From positions 1 through 64,000 of the forward strand of contig JAPJOH010000005.1 of the NCBI GenBank assembly GCA_030826265.1: a stretch of DNA of 64,000 bases. The letters are read 5' to 3'. Positions 40,981 through 49,388 of this stretch are shown in pieces. A program made the position numbers and the translations under genes. The stretch comes from Collinsella aerofaciens. Lineage in GTDB: Bacteria > Actinomycetota > Coriobacteriia > Coriobacteriales > Coriobacteriaceae. The notes under the pieces were generated by a model. That model was not told where the DNA came from, made no database searches, and worked only from the letters and a program-made list of their open reading frames with translations. Position 1 is the first letter of the stretch. Each line of letters opens with the position of its first letter.

Positions 40981-42588
40981 TTAGTGGCGGAAATGCCTGG
41001 CCCCCGTGAAGACCATTGCGATGCCATGCTCATTGCAGGCCTGGATGCTCTCGTCGTCGCGCTTGGAGCCTCCGGGCTGGATGATGCAGGTCACACCATG
41101 CTCGGCAAGCACGTCAACGTTATCGCGGAACGGGAAGAACGCGTCGCTTGCGCAGGCAAAGCCGCCCTTCTCCACGCCCTCGCGCTCGCAGAAGTCCTCG
41201 GCACGCTCGCAGGCCAGCAGCGCAGAATCCACGCGGTTGGGCTGACCGGGGCCCATGCCAATGCCGGCCTTGCCCTTGGAGACCAGGATGGCGTTGGACT
41301 TGACGCCTTTGCAGACCTTCCAGGCAAACTCGAGCTCGGCCATCTCGGCGTCGGTGGGCTTGCGGTCGGTGGGGAACGTAAAGGTAGCGGGATCCTCGGT
41401 CACGTGGTCGACTTCCTGCACCAGCATGCCGCCGTCGACGGAGCGCAGCTCCACCTTGGCGCCGTGGTCCACGCCGCCGGTAGCCAGCACGCGCAGGTTG
41501 GGGCGCTTGGCCATGCGCTCGAGTGCCTCATCGGTGTAGCTCGGGGCGATGATGACCTCGACGAACTGCTTGTTCTGATCGGCAAAGTGCTCAACCAAAT
41601 CAAAGGGAACCTCGCGGTTGCAGGCGATGATGCCGCCGAAGGCGCTCTTGGGATCGCAGGCGAAGGCGCGGTCGTAGGCGGCCGTGATGTCCTCGGCCAC
41701 GGCGGAGCCGCAGGGGTTCTGATGCTTGAGGATCACGCAGGCAGGCTCGTCGAACTCGCGGACCAGGTTCCAGGCGGCATCGGCATCCAGATAGTTGTTA
41801 TAGCTGAGCGGCTTGCCCTGGATCTGCTCGGAGCCCACGAGCGGGAACTGCGAGCTCGCGGTGTTCTCGCAGCCCTCGGCAAAGCGATAGACCGTAGCCT
41901 TCTGCTGCGGGTTCTCGCCATAGCGCAGGTCGTCGACCTTCTCCAGCGAGATCTCGAGCTTGGCAGAGGTGTCCGCCACGTCGCTTGCCTGGGCGGCAAG
42001 CCAACGGGAGATGGCCGTGTCGTAGGCGGCGGTGGTCTGGTAGACCTTCACCTGCAGACGACGACGGGTGGAAAGCGTGGTGCAGCCACCGGTCTCGCGC
42101 ATCTCGGCCAGGACGGCATTATAGTCGGCCGGGTCGGAGATGACGGTAACGCTCGCGGCGTTCTTGGCGGCAGATCGCAGCATGGAGGGGCCACCGATAT
42201 CGATGTGCTCGATGGCATCCGCAAAGGTGACCTCGGGGTTGGCGACGGTCTTCTCGAACTCGTACAGGTTGACGACGACCAGGTCGATCAGCTTAATGCC
42301 GTGCTGAGCGGCCTCCTGCATGTGCTGCTCGGAATCGCGACGGGCCAGCAGCGCACCGTGAACCTTGGGGTGCAGCGTCTTGACGCGGCCGTCCATCATC
42401 TCGGGATAGCCCGTGAACTCCTCGATGGGAGTTACGGGAACGCCCGCGTCCTCGATGGCACGAGCCGTGCCGCCCGTAGAGATGATCTCGACGCCAAAGT
42501 CGTCAACCAGCGTCCGTGCGAAATCGACGACGCCCGTCTTATCGGTAACCGAGATCAACGCGCGTGCGATCTTCACATCAGATCCCAT
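40981..42588 (-). CDS. purH: bifunctional AICAR transformylase/IMP cyclohydrolase
   Basis: The 535-residue enzyme carries out the last two steps of IMP synthesis. The N-terminal MGS-like cyclohydrolase domain shows SVTDKTGVVDFA, IISTGGTARAI and KTLHPKVHGALLARR. The C-terminal transformylase domain shows RYGENPQQKA, GKPLSYNNYLDADAAW and the catalytic KHQNPCGSA. Length is normal (about 515-540). CAGGAGGAC precedes the ATG. The structured repeat lies beyond its 3' end, as it does for hisF. The histidine pathway releases AICAR, the PurH substrate. Confidence 0.97.
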   Translation of the reverse strand: MGSDVKIARALISVTDKTGVVDFARTLVDDFGVEIISTGGTARAIEDAGVPVTPIEEFTGYPEMMDGRVKTLHPKVHGALLARRDSEQHMQEAAQHGIKLIDLVVVNLYEFEKTVANPEVTFADAIEHIDIGGPSMLRSAAKNAASVTVISDPADYNAVLAEMRETGGCTTLSTRRRLQVKVYQTTAAYDTAISRWLAAQASDVADTSAKLEISLEKVDDLRYGENPQQKATVYRFAEGCENTASSQFPLVGSEQIQGKPLSYNNYLDADAAWNLVREFDEPACVILKHQNPCGSAVAEDITAAYDRAFACDPKSAFGGIIACNREVPFDLVEHFADQNKQFVEVIIAPSYTDEALERMAKRPNLRVLATGGVDHGAKVELRSVDGGMLVQEVDHVTEDPATFTFPTDRKPTDAEMAELEFAWKVCKGVKSNAILVSKGKAGIGMGPGQPNRVDSALLACERAEDFCEREGVEKGGFACASDAFFPFRDNVDVLAEHGVTCIIQPGGSKRDDESIQACNEHGIAMVFTGARHFRH

Positions 42589-42865
42589 GCAGTCCTCCTG
42601 TCTGGTACGCCGCCGTGCTCTGTGAGTCGGTGATACGTCGATCTGCAGCGCTCGCGCAGCGGCATTGAAAATACTGATTCAATGTAGCGCATCGAGCGCG
42701 ACGTTGCACCCCGCAACGTACGGCTGTGCAGAAAAAGTTTGCGAGCGGGGGTTGCAGGAGCGCCACTGGGCACGGTGAGTTGATGGAACACAGGGGCACC
42801 ATAATTAGATGCCAATGGCGTGGTAGAACTGTGCTCGATATGCATCCGCAATAGAAAGAGGCACC
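42589..42865. other. divergent gap purH / acetyltransferase
   Basis: The only notable structure in this 277-base gap is an inverted pair, ATTGAA-n8-TTCAAT (42664-42683). It lies about 75-95 bases upstream of purH and could be an operator for a purine regulator. It is weak evidence. I recognise no riboswitch. Confidence 0.35.
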
Positions 42866-43507
42866 ATGGTCTCGCGGGTTCTCTACCGATCGTTTGACAC
42901 CGAAGATTTCGACGCCATCGCGCTGATCATGCAGCAGCTTTGGCACAACAACTCGGATAACGATGAGTACAACCGCCTCGAAGCCGCGTGCGACCTTGCC
43001 TACTGCCTTTCTTCCTCGACGTTTTCGCAGGTTGCAGTTATAGATGGCGAGGCACGCGGCATTTCGCTTGCGCGTGCGGGACAGAGCTCCGGCGCCGCCG
43101 TCAGGGAACATTGGATGGATACTGAGCGTGCACTGCTGTCGCAGATGCGTGAGCTAGAACCCGAGTCGTGCGCCGAGTATCTCTCATTTGTGCGCGCCAC
43201 CATTCGAACCAACAACCGCCTGCTCGAGAAAAGCCCACTGCCGCATGACAACGAGGTCACGCTGCTCGCCGTCGACCCTGACGTCCACGGCTTGGGCGTG
43301 GGATCAGTGCTGCTCGACGCCGCAATCTCGCATCTGTCCTCGTGCGGAGCGACCAGCGCACACCTGTACACCGACTCCAACTGTTCGTGGAAGTTCTACG
43401 AGCTGCACGGCTTTAAGCGCACCGCCACGCACCGCGCCAACCGCGAGGAACGCCGCCACGCCATGCCGCGCGAAAGTTTCCTCTACGAGCTGGACCTAAC
43501 CGTCTAG
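42866..43507 (+). CDS. GNAT-family N-acetyltransferase
   Basis: The 213-residue protein has the acetyl-CoA binding motif A near residues 132-150 (EVTLLAVDPDVHGLGVGSVLLDAAISHL; Q/R-x-x-G-x-G/A appears as HGLGVG). The usual motif B, AHLYTDSNCSWKFYELHGFKR, follows. The substrate is unknown. AAAGAGG precedes the ATG. Its last codons are contained in a tandem duplication (43498-43580). It is divergent from purH. Confidence 0.86.
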   Translation: MVSRVLYRSFDTEDFDAIALIMQQLWHNNSDNDEYNRLEAACDLAYCLSSSTFSQVAVIDGEARGISLARAGQSSGAAVREHWMDTERALLSQMRELEPESCAEYLSFVRATIRTNNRLLEKSPLPHDNEVTLLAVDPDVHGLGVGSVLLDAAISHLSSCGATSAHLYTDSNCSWKFYELHGFKRTATHRANREERRHAMPRESFLYELDLTV

Positions 43508-43609
43508 GCCCAGCAGCAGCACCTAGTCGTTGGGCGCTAACCGTCTAGGCCCAGCAGTAGCACTTAGTCGTTGGGGACGTTCTTAAATGACTAGTCGTTG
43601 GGGACAATC
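43498..43609. repeat. 41-base tandem duplication plus family E repeat
   Basis: The segment from AACCGTCTAGGCCCAGCAG to TAGTCGTTGGG occurs twice with a 41-base period (about 43498-43535 and 43539-43576). It includes the acetyltransferase stop codon. It runs into a family E unit, TTAGTCGTTGGGGACGTTC, and the word GACTAGTCGTTGGGGAC follows (to 43609). A relative lies at 61897-61929. Confidence 0.75.
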
Positions 43610-43627
43610 TTCGCAGGCAGCGCATAA

Positions 43628-43676
43628 AAATGGGATGGATCCGTCGGCAGTCGCCGGAGAAGATCCATCCCAAAAA
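43628..43676. terminator. bidirectional terminator between acetyltransferase and DUF2207 gene
   Basis: The arms TGGGATGGATC (43631-43641) and GATCCATCCCA (43662-43672) are flanked by A5 on both sides (T-runs on the respective transcripts). It ends the converging acetyltransferase and DUF2207 genes. Confidence 0.85.
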
Positions 43677-43686
43677 TCAAAGCTCG

Positions 43687-45630
43687 CTAGAACGTTCCGC
43701 CGCCGCCTCCGCCGACGCCGCCGCCTCCGCCGCCCGAGAAGCCGCCACCACCGCCGCCGCTCGAGCTATCGGAACTCGAAGCCAGCTCGCGGATGCTCTC
43801 GTGATACACATCGTTAAACGAATCGAGCGGCGACTCGGTACCGTAATGATGGTAGTACCACCAGTAGCAGGGGTAATTGTCGTAGAAACCGTCGGCCTCG
43901 CGCACCTCAGGAGGAACAGCCTCGGCAAGCTGACGCAGGACTTCCTTCGAAACGCCCAGCGCCGCACCCATCACCAGAAGTTTATTCCACAGGACCAGAT
44001 CGCCGGGGACGGCCTCCTTTAGGCGCGTGAAGTCCTCGAGCCAATGCTTAAGCGCCCTGCAGCGAGCCGCCACCTCGGCGCCCTCCGGCGTAAAGCGGCG
44101 GAACGTAAGGCCCACGCCAATACCCACCAGCGCTATCGGCACCGAGATAACCGCGGCGATAATGTTCGCCTGTGCGCCGTCGGTAAAGAAGATGGATCCC
44201 ACGGGAACGAAGGCGATCAGAATACCAAGAACCAGGCAAAACACCATTGCGACAATGCCGTCCGAGGCAACGTACTCGCTATCGGCCAGCTTGCCCTTAA
44301 CGGCGTTCTGATAGTCCTCGAGCTTGTCGCCCACGGGCGTAGCGTGCTGCTTGACGTAGTGCTGCAGCTCGTCAAACGTGCGTGAGCGATCGCCGTTCTC
44401 GTCGGGCTTAGCACCGGCAAAGAAGACCTTAAGCACCATGTGGTCAATGCCCTTGGCCGATTTCCAGCCTGCATCACTCACCGTCACGCGATACGTCTGC
44501 TCTTCTTTTTCACGCCCCAACAGACCCTTCTTGGCCTTAGTCACGGTCGCCTGCTCCAGCTTGATCACACGGTCGTCAGTGAGTTTCATGAGCGTGGCGA
44601 TATATGCCTGATCGGGCACCTCGTTCCAGCTCATGAGGGCCGAAAGCACGGCGGGATGGTCGGCCGAAGGCACATCGCGGAAATATTCGTCCTGGAAAAG
44701 CGGCTTGGGCTTGCGCTTGCGCAGCTTAAGGACAACGATTGTGCCAGTAAAGGCCACCGCCGCGACAACACTTAGCACGGCAAGTGCATTGGCAATCATG
44801 CGAGCGTGAGCGCGGCGGGCGTTAGCCTCGTCGGCCCATTCCTTCTCTTCGCTCAGGATCGTTGACATGCGCTCTTCGCCCGAGGCGGCAAGCTGCGGCA
44901 CCCAGTCGCTGGGGAAGGCGATGCGTGCCTCGGCGAATTCGCCCTGATGCACGCAGGGAATGGTATAGGTGACCATGGGCTCGTCCTCATCGAGCGACAC
45001 GTCGCCCGTCAACGGGCCGTGGCCCCATGCGCGGAAGTTATCGCCCTTGACGGCCGCCGTCCCGGCAGCGGCATTTGCGAAGTACACTTCCATCTCGACG
45101 TCATCGGAATCCGCAGACCAGCCGTCACCCACGAACTTCCAGTAGAGCTCGGCGGTATCGGCCCAGTTCATGACCGCACCGGTCATGGAATAACTCACGT
45201 AGTAGATTGCGCTGTCGCCGCTCTCGTGAGGGCTGAATATCTTAATCTTTACGCCGTCACCAGTCTGCTCGACCGTGTAGACGCCAGAGTCACCCTTGTT
45301 CGCGCTATCGACTTTGTTAAACGCGGTGTCCTCTTCCTCGACACTCAGCACGTCGACGCTCGCCGAGCCGCCCTGCTGGTTGGTGCCCGCATTGATCTCC
45401 CAAAACACGCCGTTGATGTCGTCATCGAAATCAAACTGGCGCCCCTCGACAACGGTCAGCGATCCGTCAGCCTCAACCGTGGCGCCGATATAGGTTTGGG
45501 TCATGGAGTAGCCATCGGCGTGCGCGGCGGCGGGAAGCAGCAGCAACGCAAACGCGACAAACGCGCAGGCGGAAACGAATCGCGCAAACAAGCGGCGCTG
45601 CCGGCAGGCATTGGCAACGGGGGCGTTCAT
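43687..45630 (-). CDS. DUF2207 membrane protein with glycine-rich tail
   Basis: The 647-residue protein has a signal peptide (RFVSACAFVAFALLLLPAAAHA, cut near residue 40). An extracytoplasmic DUF2207 domain follows (YIGATVEADGSLTVVEGRQFDFDDDINGVFWEI). Membrane segments are near the middle (VVAAVAFTGTIVVL) and in the second half (AMVFCLVLGILIAFVPVG, ISVPIALVGIGVGLTF). The tail, SSSDSSSGGGGGGFSGGG and on, ends in GGGGTF. The family is widespread in Gram-positives and its role in the envelope is not settled. The ATG at 45630 has AAAGGA seven bases upstream; frames further up are noise. A bidirectional terminator follows. Confidence 0.9.
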   Translation of the reverse strand: MNAPVANACRQRRLFARFVSACAFVAFALLLLPAAAHADGYSMTQTYIGATVEADGSLTVVEGRQFDFDDDINGVFWEINAGTNQQGGSASVDVLSVEEEDTAFNKVDSANKGDSGVYTVEQTGDGVKIKIFSPHESGDSAIYYVSYSMTGAVMNWADTAELYWKFVGDGWSADSDDVEMEVYFANAAAGTAAVKGDNFRAWGHGPLTGDVSLDEDEPMVTYTIPCVHQGEFAEARIAFPSDWVPQLAASGEERMSTILSEEKEWADEANARRAHARMIANALAVLSVVAAVAFTGTIVVLKLRKRKPKPLFQDEYFRDVPSADHPAVLSALMSWNEVPDQAYIATLMKLTDDRVIKLEQATVTKAKKGLLGREKEEQTYRVTVSDAGWKSAKGIDHMVLKVFFAGAKPDENGDRSRTFDELQHYVKQHATPVGDKLEDYQNAVKGKLADSEYVASDGIVAMVFCLVLGILIAFVPVGSIFFTDGAQANIIAAVISVPIALVGIGVGLTFRRFTPEGAEVAARCRALKHWLEDFTRLKEAVPGDLVLWNKLLVMGAALGVSKEVLRQLAEAVPPEVREADGFYDNYPCYWWYYHHYGTESPLDSFNDVYHESIRELASSSDSSSGGGGGGFSGGGGGGVGGGGGGTF

Positions 45631-45745
45631 AGGCACATCCTTTGTCTGTAAAACCAACATCGCCATTGTCCCACGTTTGCGGGCACACATGACGAACATC
45701 TGGGCCAACGGAACGTCAAATGGGACAAAAGTCCCACCCGAGTCC

Positions 45746-45790
45746 GGCGCTTAGGGACATTCCTTATCTGCCGGCAGTTTGGGACAGTCC
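45746..45790. repeat. family B repeat, degenerate copy 2
   Basis: CTTAGGGACATTCCTTATC is followed by TGCCGGCAGTTTGGGACAG. It matches the CCGGCAGTTAGGGACGTT unit at 7002-7059 in degenerate form. Confidence 0.6.
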
Positions 45791-46125
45791 TTGGCATGGC
45801 CTGCGCCAACGATAGACACCACTCCACAGCTCCATCACAGGTGTAGCGGCTTTGTGTTGCCGCGGAATACGCTGATTGAGCCGCCAGCCGAGGGGCATAA
45901 AGCAATTGAGCGAAAACGGTTTGCCCCTTTGCCGTTCGCTCGAGGATCATGTCCCCCTTTTCCGCGGAAACCCCGGCAGTTGCGAAGAGCTGCCGGGGTT
46001 TCTGTCGTCTAAGGTGCCGAGTTGATGGACAGGAATCAAAGCACCGAGTCTGCGGCCCGTCATACGCAATGCGGGACCTCGACAACTTACGGACCACAGT
46101 GACGCCTCCCCGTCGCGCCCCGCGC

Positions 46126-46131
46126 TATACT
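46126..46131 (+). promoter_or_regulatory. -10 box for a probable leaderless GluQ-RS transcript
   Basis: TATACT ends 7 bases before the ATG at 46139 and no ribosome-binding site is present. A transcript starting at the usual distance from the -10 would begin at or next to the A of the start codon. No clear -35 is visible. Confidence 0.5.
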
Positions 46132-46138
46132 CGTCCGC

Positions 46139-47149
46139 ATGGATATCAACGCACGCAACATAGCAACGCCCGCCGCGGACGCGCCAACGACGCAGCCCGC
46201 CTCCGTCCCCGCGCCCGTCGTGGGGCGCTTTGCCCCGTCGCCATCGGGCCGCATGCACCTGGGCAACGTGTTCAGCTGCCTGTGCGCGTGGCTTTCGGCC
46301 CGCAGCCAAGGCGGCAGCATCGTGTTGCGCATCGAGGACCTGGACGATCGCTGTAAGCGCCCGGAACTTGCCGCCCAGCTCATCGACGACCTAGCCTGGT
46401 TGGGGCTGGAGTGGGACGAAGGTCCCTACTACCAGCACGATCGCCTGGATCTGTACGAGGACGCCCTGCACCAGCTGCAGGACGCCGGCCTCACCTACCC
46501 CTGTTTTTGCACGCGCGCCGAGCTCCACACCGCAAGCGCGCCGCATGCCAGCGACGGCACGCCCATCTACCGTGGCGCCTGCAGAGGCCTTTCTGCCGAA
46601 GAGGTCGCCCGCCGCAGTGCCCTGCGCGCCCCGGCCACGCGCCTGCGCGTGCCCGCCGTCGACGACCTCGCAGACGATGTGGTCGAATTCGTGGACCGCA
46701 CGTATGGTGCCCAATGCGAAGCGCTCGCCACCGAGTGCGGCGATTTTTTGGTGCGCCGCAGCGACGGCGTGTTTGCCTATCAGCTGGCCGTGGTGGTCGA
46801 TGACGCCGCCATGGGTGTTACCGAGGTCGTGCGCGGATGCGACCTGCTGGGCTCCACGCCGCGCCAGATCTATCTGCAGCATCTGCTGGGACTTCCCACT
46901 CCGCACTACGCACATATTCCGCTGCTCATGTCACCGGACGGCCGCCGCCTTTCCAAGCGCGACCGCGATCTGGACCTGGGCGAGCTCCGCGCTCGCTTTG
47001 GCACATCCGAGACACTGCTGGGCTGGCTCGCCGGGCAAACAGGCATCGCGCCGGACACCACGCCGCGCACCGCCGAGCAATTGGTCGAGCACTTTAGCTG
47101 GGATGTTATCCACGCGCACCGGAAAAACATCACCATAACGGCCGAGTAG
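46139..47149 (+). CDS. gluQ: glutamyl-Q tRNA(Asp) synthetase-type enzyme
   Basis: The 336-residue enzyme is a glutamyl-tRNA synthetase catalytic domain without the anticodon-binding part. In known cases it glutamylates queuosine in tRNA(Asp). HIGH-like sequence GRFAPSPSGRMHLGN is at 29-43, the zinc-site CFCTRAEL with a later Cys in RGACRG is near 120-145, and the KMSKS-like loop is LSKRD. The length (about 300) and lack of a C-terminal domain separate it from GltX. A 25-residue Ala/Pro-rich N-terminal extension precedes the core. The start may be leaderless. It is not next to dksA or tgt. Confidence 0.9.
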   Translation: MDINARNIATPAADAPTTQPASVPAPVVGRFAPSPSGRMHLGNVFSCLCAWLSARSQGGSIVLRIEDLDDRCKRPELAAQLIDDLAWLGLEWDEGPYYQHDRLDLYEDALHQLQDAGLTYPCFCTRAELHTASAPHASDGTPIYRGACRGLSAEEVARRSALRAPATRLRVPAVDDLADDVVEFVDRTYGAQCEALATECGDFLVRRSDGVFAYQLAVVVDDAAMGVTEVVRGCDLLGSTPRQIYLQHLLGLPTPHYAHIPLLMSPDGRRLSKRDRDLDLGELRARFGTSETLLGWLAGQTGIAPDTTPRTAEQLVEHFSWDVIHAHRKNITITAE

Positions 47150-47164
47150 CCAAACGTCTTGCCG

Positions 47165-47890
47165 CTACGCAACATCCCAGGGCTGGAGTTCATCACCCAA
47201 GCGAACGATACAGTCGTAGAGCACGGTGTGGCGCTCGGCCGGGTTGGCATCCCGATGAAAATGGCCGTAGTACCAGCGCTTGTAGTCCAAGCGATCTTCC
47301 AGCTCATCGAAAAACGCCGTAAGTCGATCAACGCCGGGGCAATCCCAGCCGGGCGCCGGATAGAGCGTGGGCGAAAGCATGTGCGTAGAGCAGGTGTGGG
47401 TGATTACGTAGTCGACCTTCCAGCCCACGCTGTCGAGCTTTGTCCGTGCCTCCTCAAAGTTGCGCTCGTCCGGCAGCTCCTGCGGCCACCAGCTGGAATA
47501 CGGAATGCGATATTCCTTATCCACGCTCGTGGCACCGCCCATGGTAAAGACCGTTGAGCCGTCGAGCTCAAAAACCTCGCCACGCGTCAGGCGCCGTATG
47601 GGAGAGGTATCCGACAGGCGTTGCGTCAGCCCGCCGTGCCACAACTCCATGGGGCGCTCCGACCAGTGATCGAAACGCTCGTGGTTGCCGTCGACAAACA
47701 GCACGGTATAGGGCCGCGACTCCAGCCAGGCGATGTCGGCACATTCCTCGGCAGAGAAATCCCACGGAAAGCCAAAGTCGCCCGCGATGATGAGATAGTC
47801 GTCGCTCGTCAAACCATCCCCAAACTCCCAGTCGCGCAGCTTTTGCATGTCGACGCCGCCGTGAATATCGCCCGTCACATAGACCGTCAT
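47165..47890 (-). CDS. calcineurin-like metallophosphoesterase
   Basis: The 241-residue protein shows the five metallophosphatase motifs: TGDIHG near the N-terminus, AGDFGFPW, VDGNHE, THTCSTH and GHFH. The substrate is unknown; nucleotide, phosphoprotein and DNA substrates are all possible. The ATG at 47890 is chosen over 47926 because the catalytic core starts there, though its ribosome site (GGTGAT) is weak. It converges with the GluQ-RS gene; only 15 bases separate them and there is no terminator hairpin. Confidence 0.88.
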   Translation of the reverse strand: MTVYVTGDIHGGVDMQKLRDWEFGDGLTSDDYLIIAGDFGFPWDFSAEECADIAWLESRPYTVLFVDGNHERFDHWSERPMELWHGGLTQRLSDTSPIRRLTRGEVFELDGSTVFTMGGATSVDKEYRIPYSSWWPQELPDERNFEEARTKLDSVGWKVDYVITHTCSTHMLSPTLYPAPGWDCPGVDRLTAFFDELEDRLDYKRWYYGHFHRDANPAERHTVLYDCIVRLGDELQPWDVA

Positions 47891-47975
47891 CGGATCACCA
47901 CTTCCCTGTAAGTCGCTAGCCCGCATTCTGCACGATCACTAAGCCAACCGTTCCAGCCCTTCCATCCCTTAGGGC

Positions 47976-48215
47976 TTACCCCTCGTTCTTCCATCCAAAC
48001 GGGTCAAGCACCCAAAAAACCAGATCGAGCACGCCGCCGGTCATCATGGCGCCGGCAAGGGCCATGCAAACGTGCAGAGAGACGGCACTTCGGAGCACGT
48101 CGAACGGCCCCAGAACAGCCAGCAGCGCGACCGCTGCGCCGGCGAGGCACAGCGCGAGGCACGGTCCCGCGTCCTTGACGCGCTTCTTTGCGAGATGCTT
48201 GGTGTTGTCACTCAT
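47976..48215 (-). CDS. small two-helix membrane protein
   Basis: The 79-residue protein starts MSDNTKHLAKKRVKDAG. Two hydrophobic helices follow (CLALCLAGAAVALLAVLGPF and VCMALAGAMMTGGVLDLVFWVL), and it ends DPFGWKNEG. It is probably an inner-membrane protein of unknown role. AAGGAG lies 10 bases before the ATG at 48215, slightly far. Frames open further upstream are noise. It lies beside the MITE-like repeat. Confidence 0.6.
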   Translation of the reverse strand: MSDNTKHLAKKRVKDAGPCLALCLAGAAVALLAVLGPFDVLRSAVSLHVCMALAGAMMTGGVLDLVFWVLDPFGWKNEG

Positions 48216-48686
48216 CAATATCGAACTCCTTAGAGGGTCGTTGTTCAGATACATGCCGCCGCGACAGAGCAGAGCGGCAGGGTAAGTGTCACATGTCGTG
48301 CGGACATCAATGGAGAAACCGCCTGCTCGACCAACCCTTGACGCCGTTTTGCACCGGTACCCCATCCCCCGCTATCGAGGTCTAATACTTTTCCGCGAAG
48401 TGAACGGCTGTTTTTGAACCCCTGGAGCATCCGCATTTTCCAGTGGCAAAATCGCAGGATTCTAACGCCAAAACCGCAGGAAACGACGCCTTTAAAGTGT
48501 CGGTGCTTCAGGGGTGCGATTTCACTCGTTCACTTCTCGGAAAAGTATTAGACCTTGATTCTTGGCTGTTCCGAGGGTGCACCGCTTCCTTCTCTGGAAC
48601 CCTCACTAGCACTGGCGCCCCTAGCCGCTACGACCGCAAGCGTGCCTATAATGAGACATGTTTCCTGATGAGAAAGGAATCCAGAT
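48216..48686. other. 471-base gap with a MITE-like inverted-repeat element
   Basis: No gene is visible. It is dominated by an imperfect 178-base palindrome (48378-48555). The left part holds the promoter region of the small membrane protein, and the right part the leader of the orphan gene at 48687. Confidence 0.65.
48378..48555. repeat. MITE-like element with 52-bp imperfect terminal inverted repeats
   Basis: The arms 48378-48429 and 48504-48555 match at about 43 of 52 bases. The outermost 18 (AGGTCTAATACTTTTCCG) are perfect, and a 74-base interior carries no gene. No clear target-site duplication is visible outside the arms, and no transposase is nearby. Confidence 0.75.
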
Positions 48687-49367
48687 ATGGACGAAGCCCA
48701 GCTTGCCGATTTGAACGAAATCCAGGACTTTTTCAACCGTGTCGACAGGCCCTCTGTCGAGCCGATAGGCGTCAAAGACTTTATTGGTTGGTGCAACAAT
48801 CCCTACAAAAATAATTCCGATAGGACAGTAGATGACCAGGCCAATGTGCTTGGTCAAACCGTACGCAGCCTAAATTGCCTTAATGAAGACAGGCTTATGG
48901 AGATGAAATCTGCCCTGAAAGAAGGCAGGTGGAATGAATGGCTTAAAAACAATGGTATAAAAGCATCACCGGAAGATGCTGTTTTCTACCTTGCGCTTAA
49001 ACACCGCACCGACAGCCAAGGGCATTACCGCTTTTACTTCGACAAAGATTCGGTTGCAGAAATCGATGCCTTTAATCCTTTCAAGGACAATACGACTGTT
49101 TTAGATCAGCAGTGGCATGTGCTCATCTCCCTGCTTGCGTTCCGTGACGTCGCCCATGCCCTAAGCAACGAGCAGCACGAATGCCATTGCCTATACCAGC
49201 ACATTAAAGACTGGGACAAAGGTGACTTGAACGCCCTGGAACTGCGATTCAGCCGTTATGCCTCCGGCACCATTGAACTTCAACTTAGACCAAAGGGTAA
49301 AAATTGGCAACGGCAGCCCTCTTCGGCGATGAACGAATGGCTTAGGGTAGCGTTGTGCAGGCCGTAG
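48687..49367 (+). CDS. orphan protein of unknown function
   Basis: The 226-residue protein has no recognisable domain. It is soluble, with acidic helices (DEAQLADLNEIQDFFNRV), several Trp (GWCNNP, WNEWL) and a Cys/His cluster (NEQHECHCLYQHIKDW) near residue 170 that might bind metal. AAAGGA lies eight bases before the ATG. Codon use and base composition are distinctly more AT-rich than the neighbours. With the MITE-like element beside it, transfer is likely. It could belong to a defence or abortive-infection type, but nothing shows that. Confidence 0.7.
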   Translation: MDEAQLADLNEIQDFFNRVDRPSVEPIGVKDFIGWCNNPYKNNSDRTVDDQANVLGQTVRSLNCLNEDRLMEMKSALKEGRWNEWLKNNGIKASPEDAVFYLALKHRTDSQGHYRFYFDKDSVAEIDAFNPFKDNTTVLDQQWHVLISLLAFRDVAHALSNEQHECHCLYQHIKDWDKGDLNALELRFSRYASGTIELQLRPKGKNWQRQPSSAMNEWLRVALCRP

Positions 49368-49388
49368 GAGAACTAATCGCCCGCCAAC

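Larger units (their letters stand above)
45631..46138. other. 508-base gap with family B remnants and hairpins
   Basis: No gene is convincing. It contains TGGGACAAAAGTCCCA (45721-45736), a degenerate family B repeat (45746-45790), an unremarkable AT-richer stretch, and a perfect 12-bp hairpin (45967-45978 with 45991-46002). At its end is the -10 box TATACT of the GluQ-RS gene. Confidence 0.55.

Noticed and set aside
45967..46002. Hairpin upstream of GluQ-RS as a T-box or riboswitch
   Set aside because: It lacks T-box features, sits before the likely promoter and has no U-tract or alternative structure I can find.
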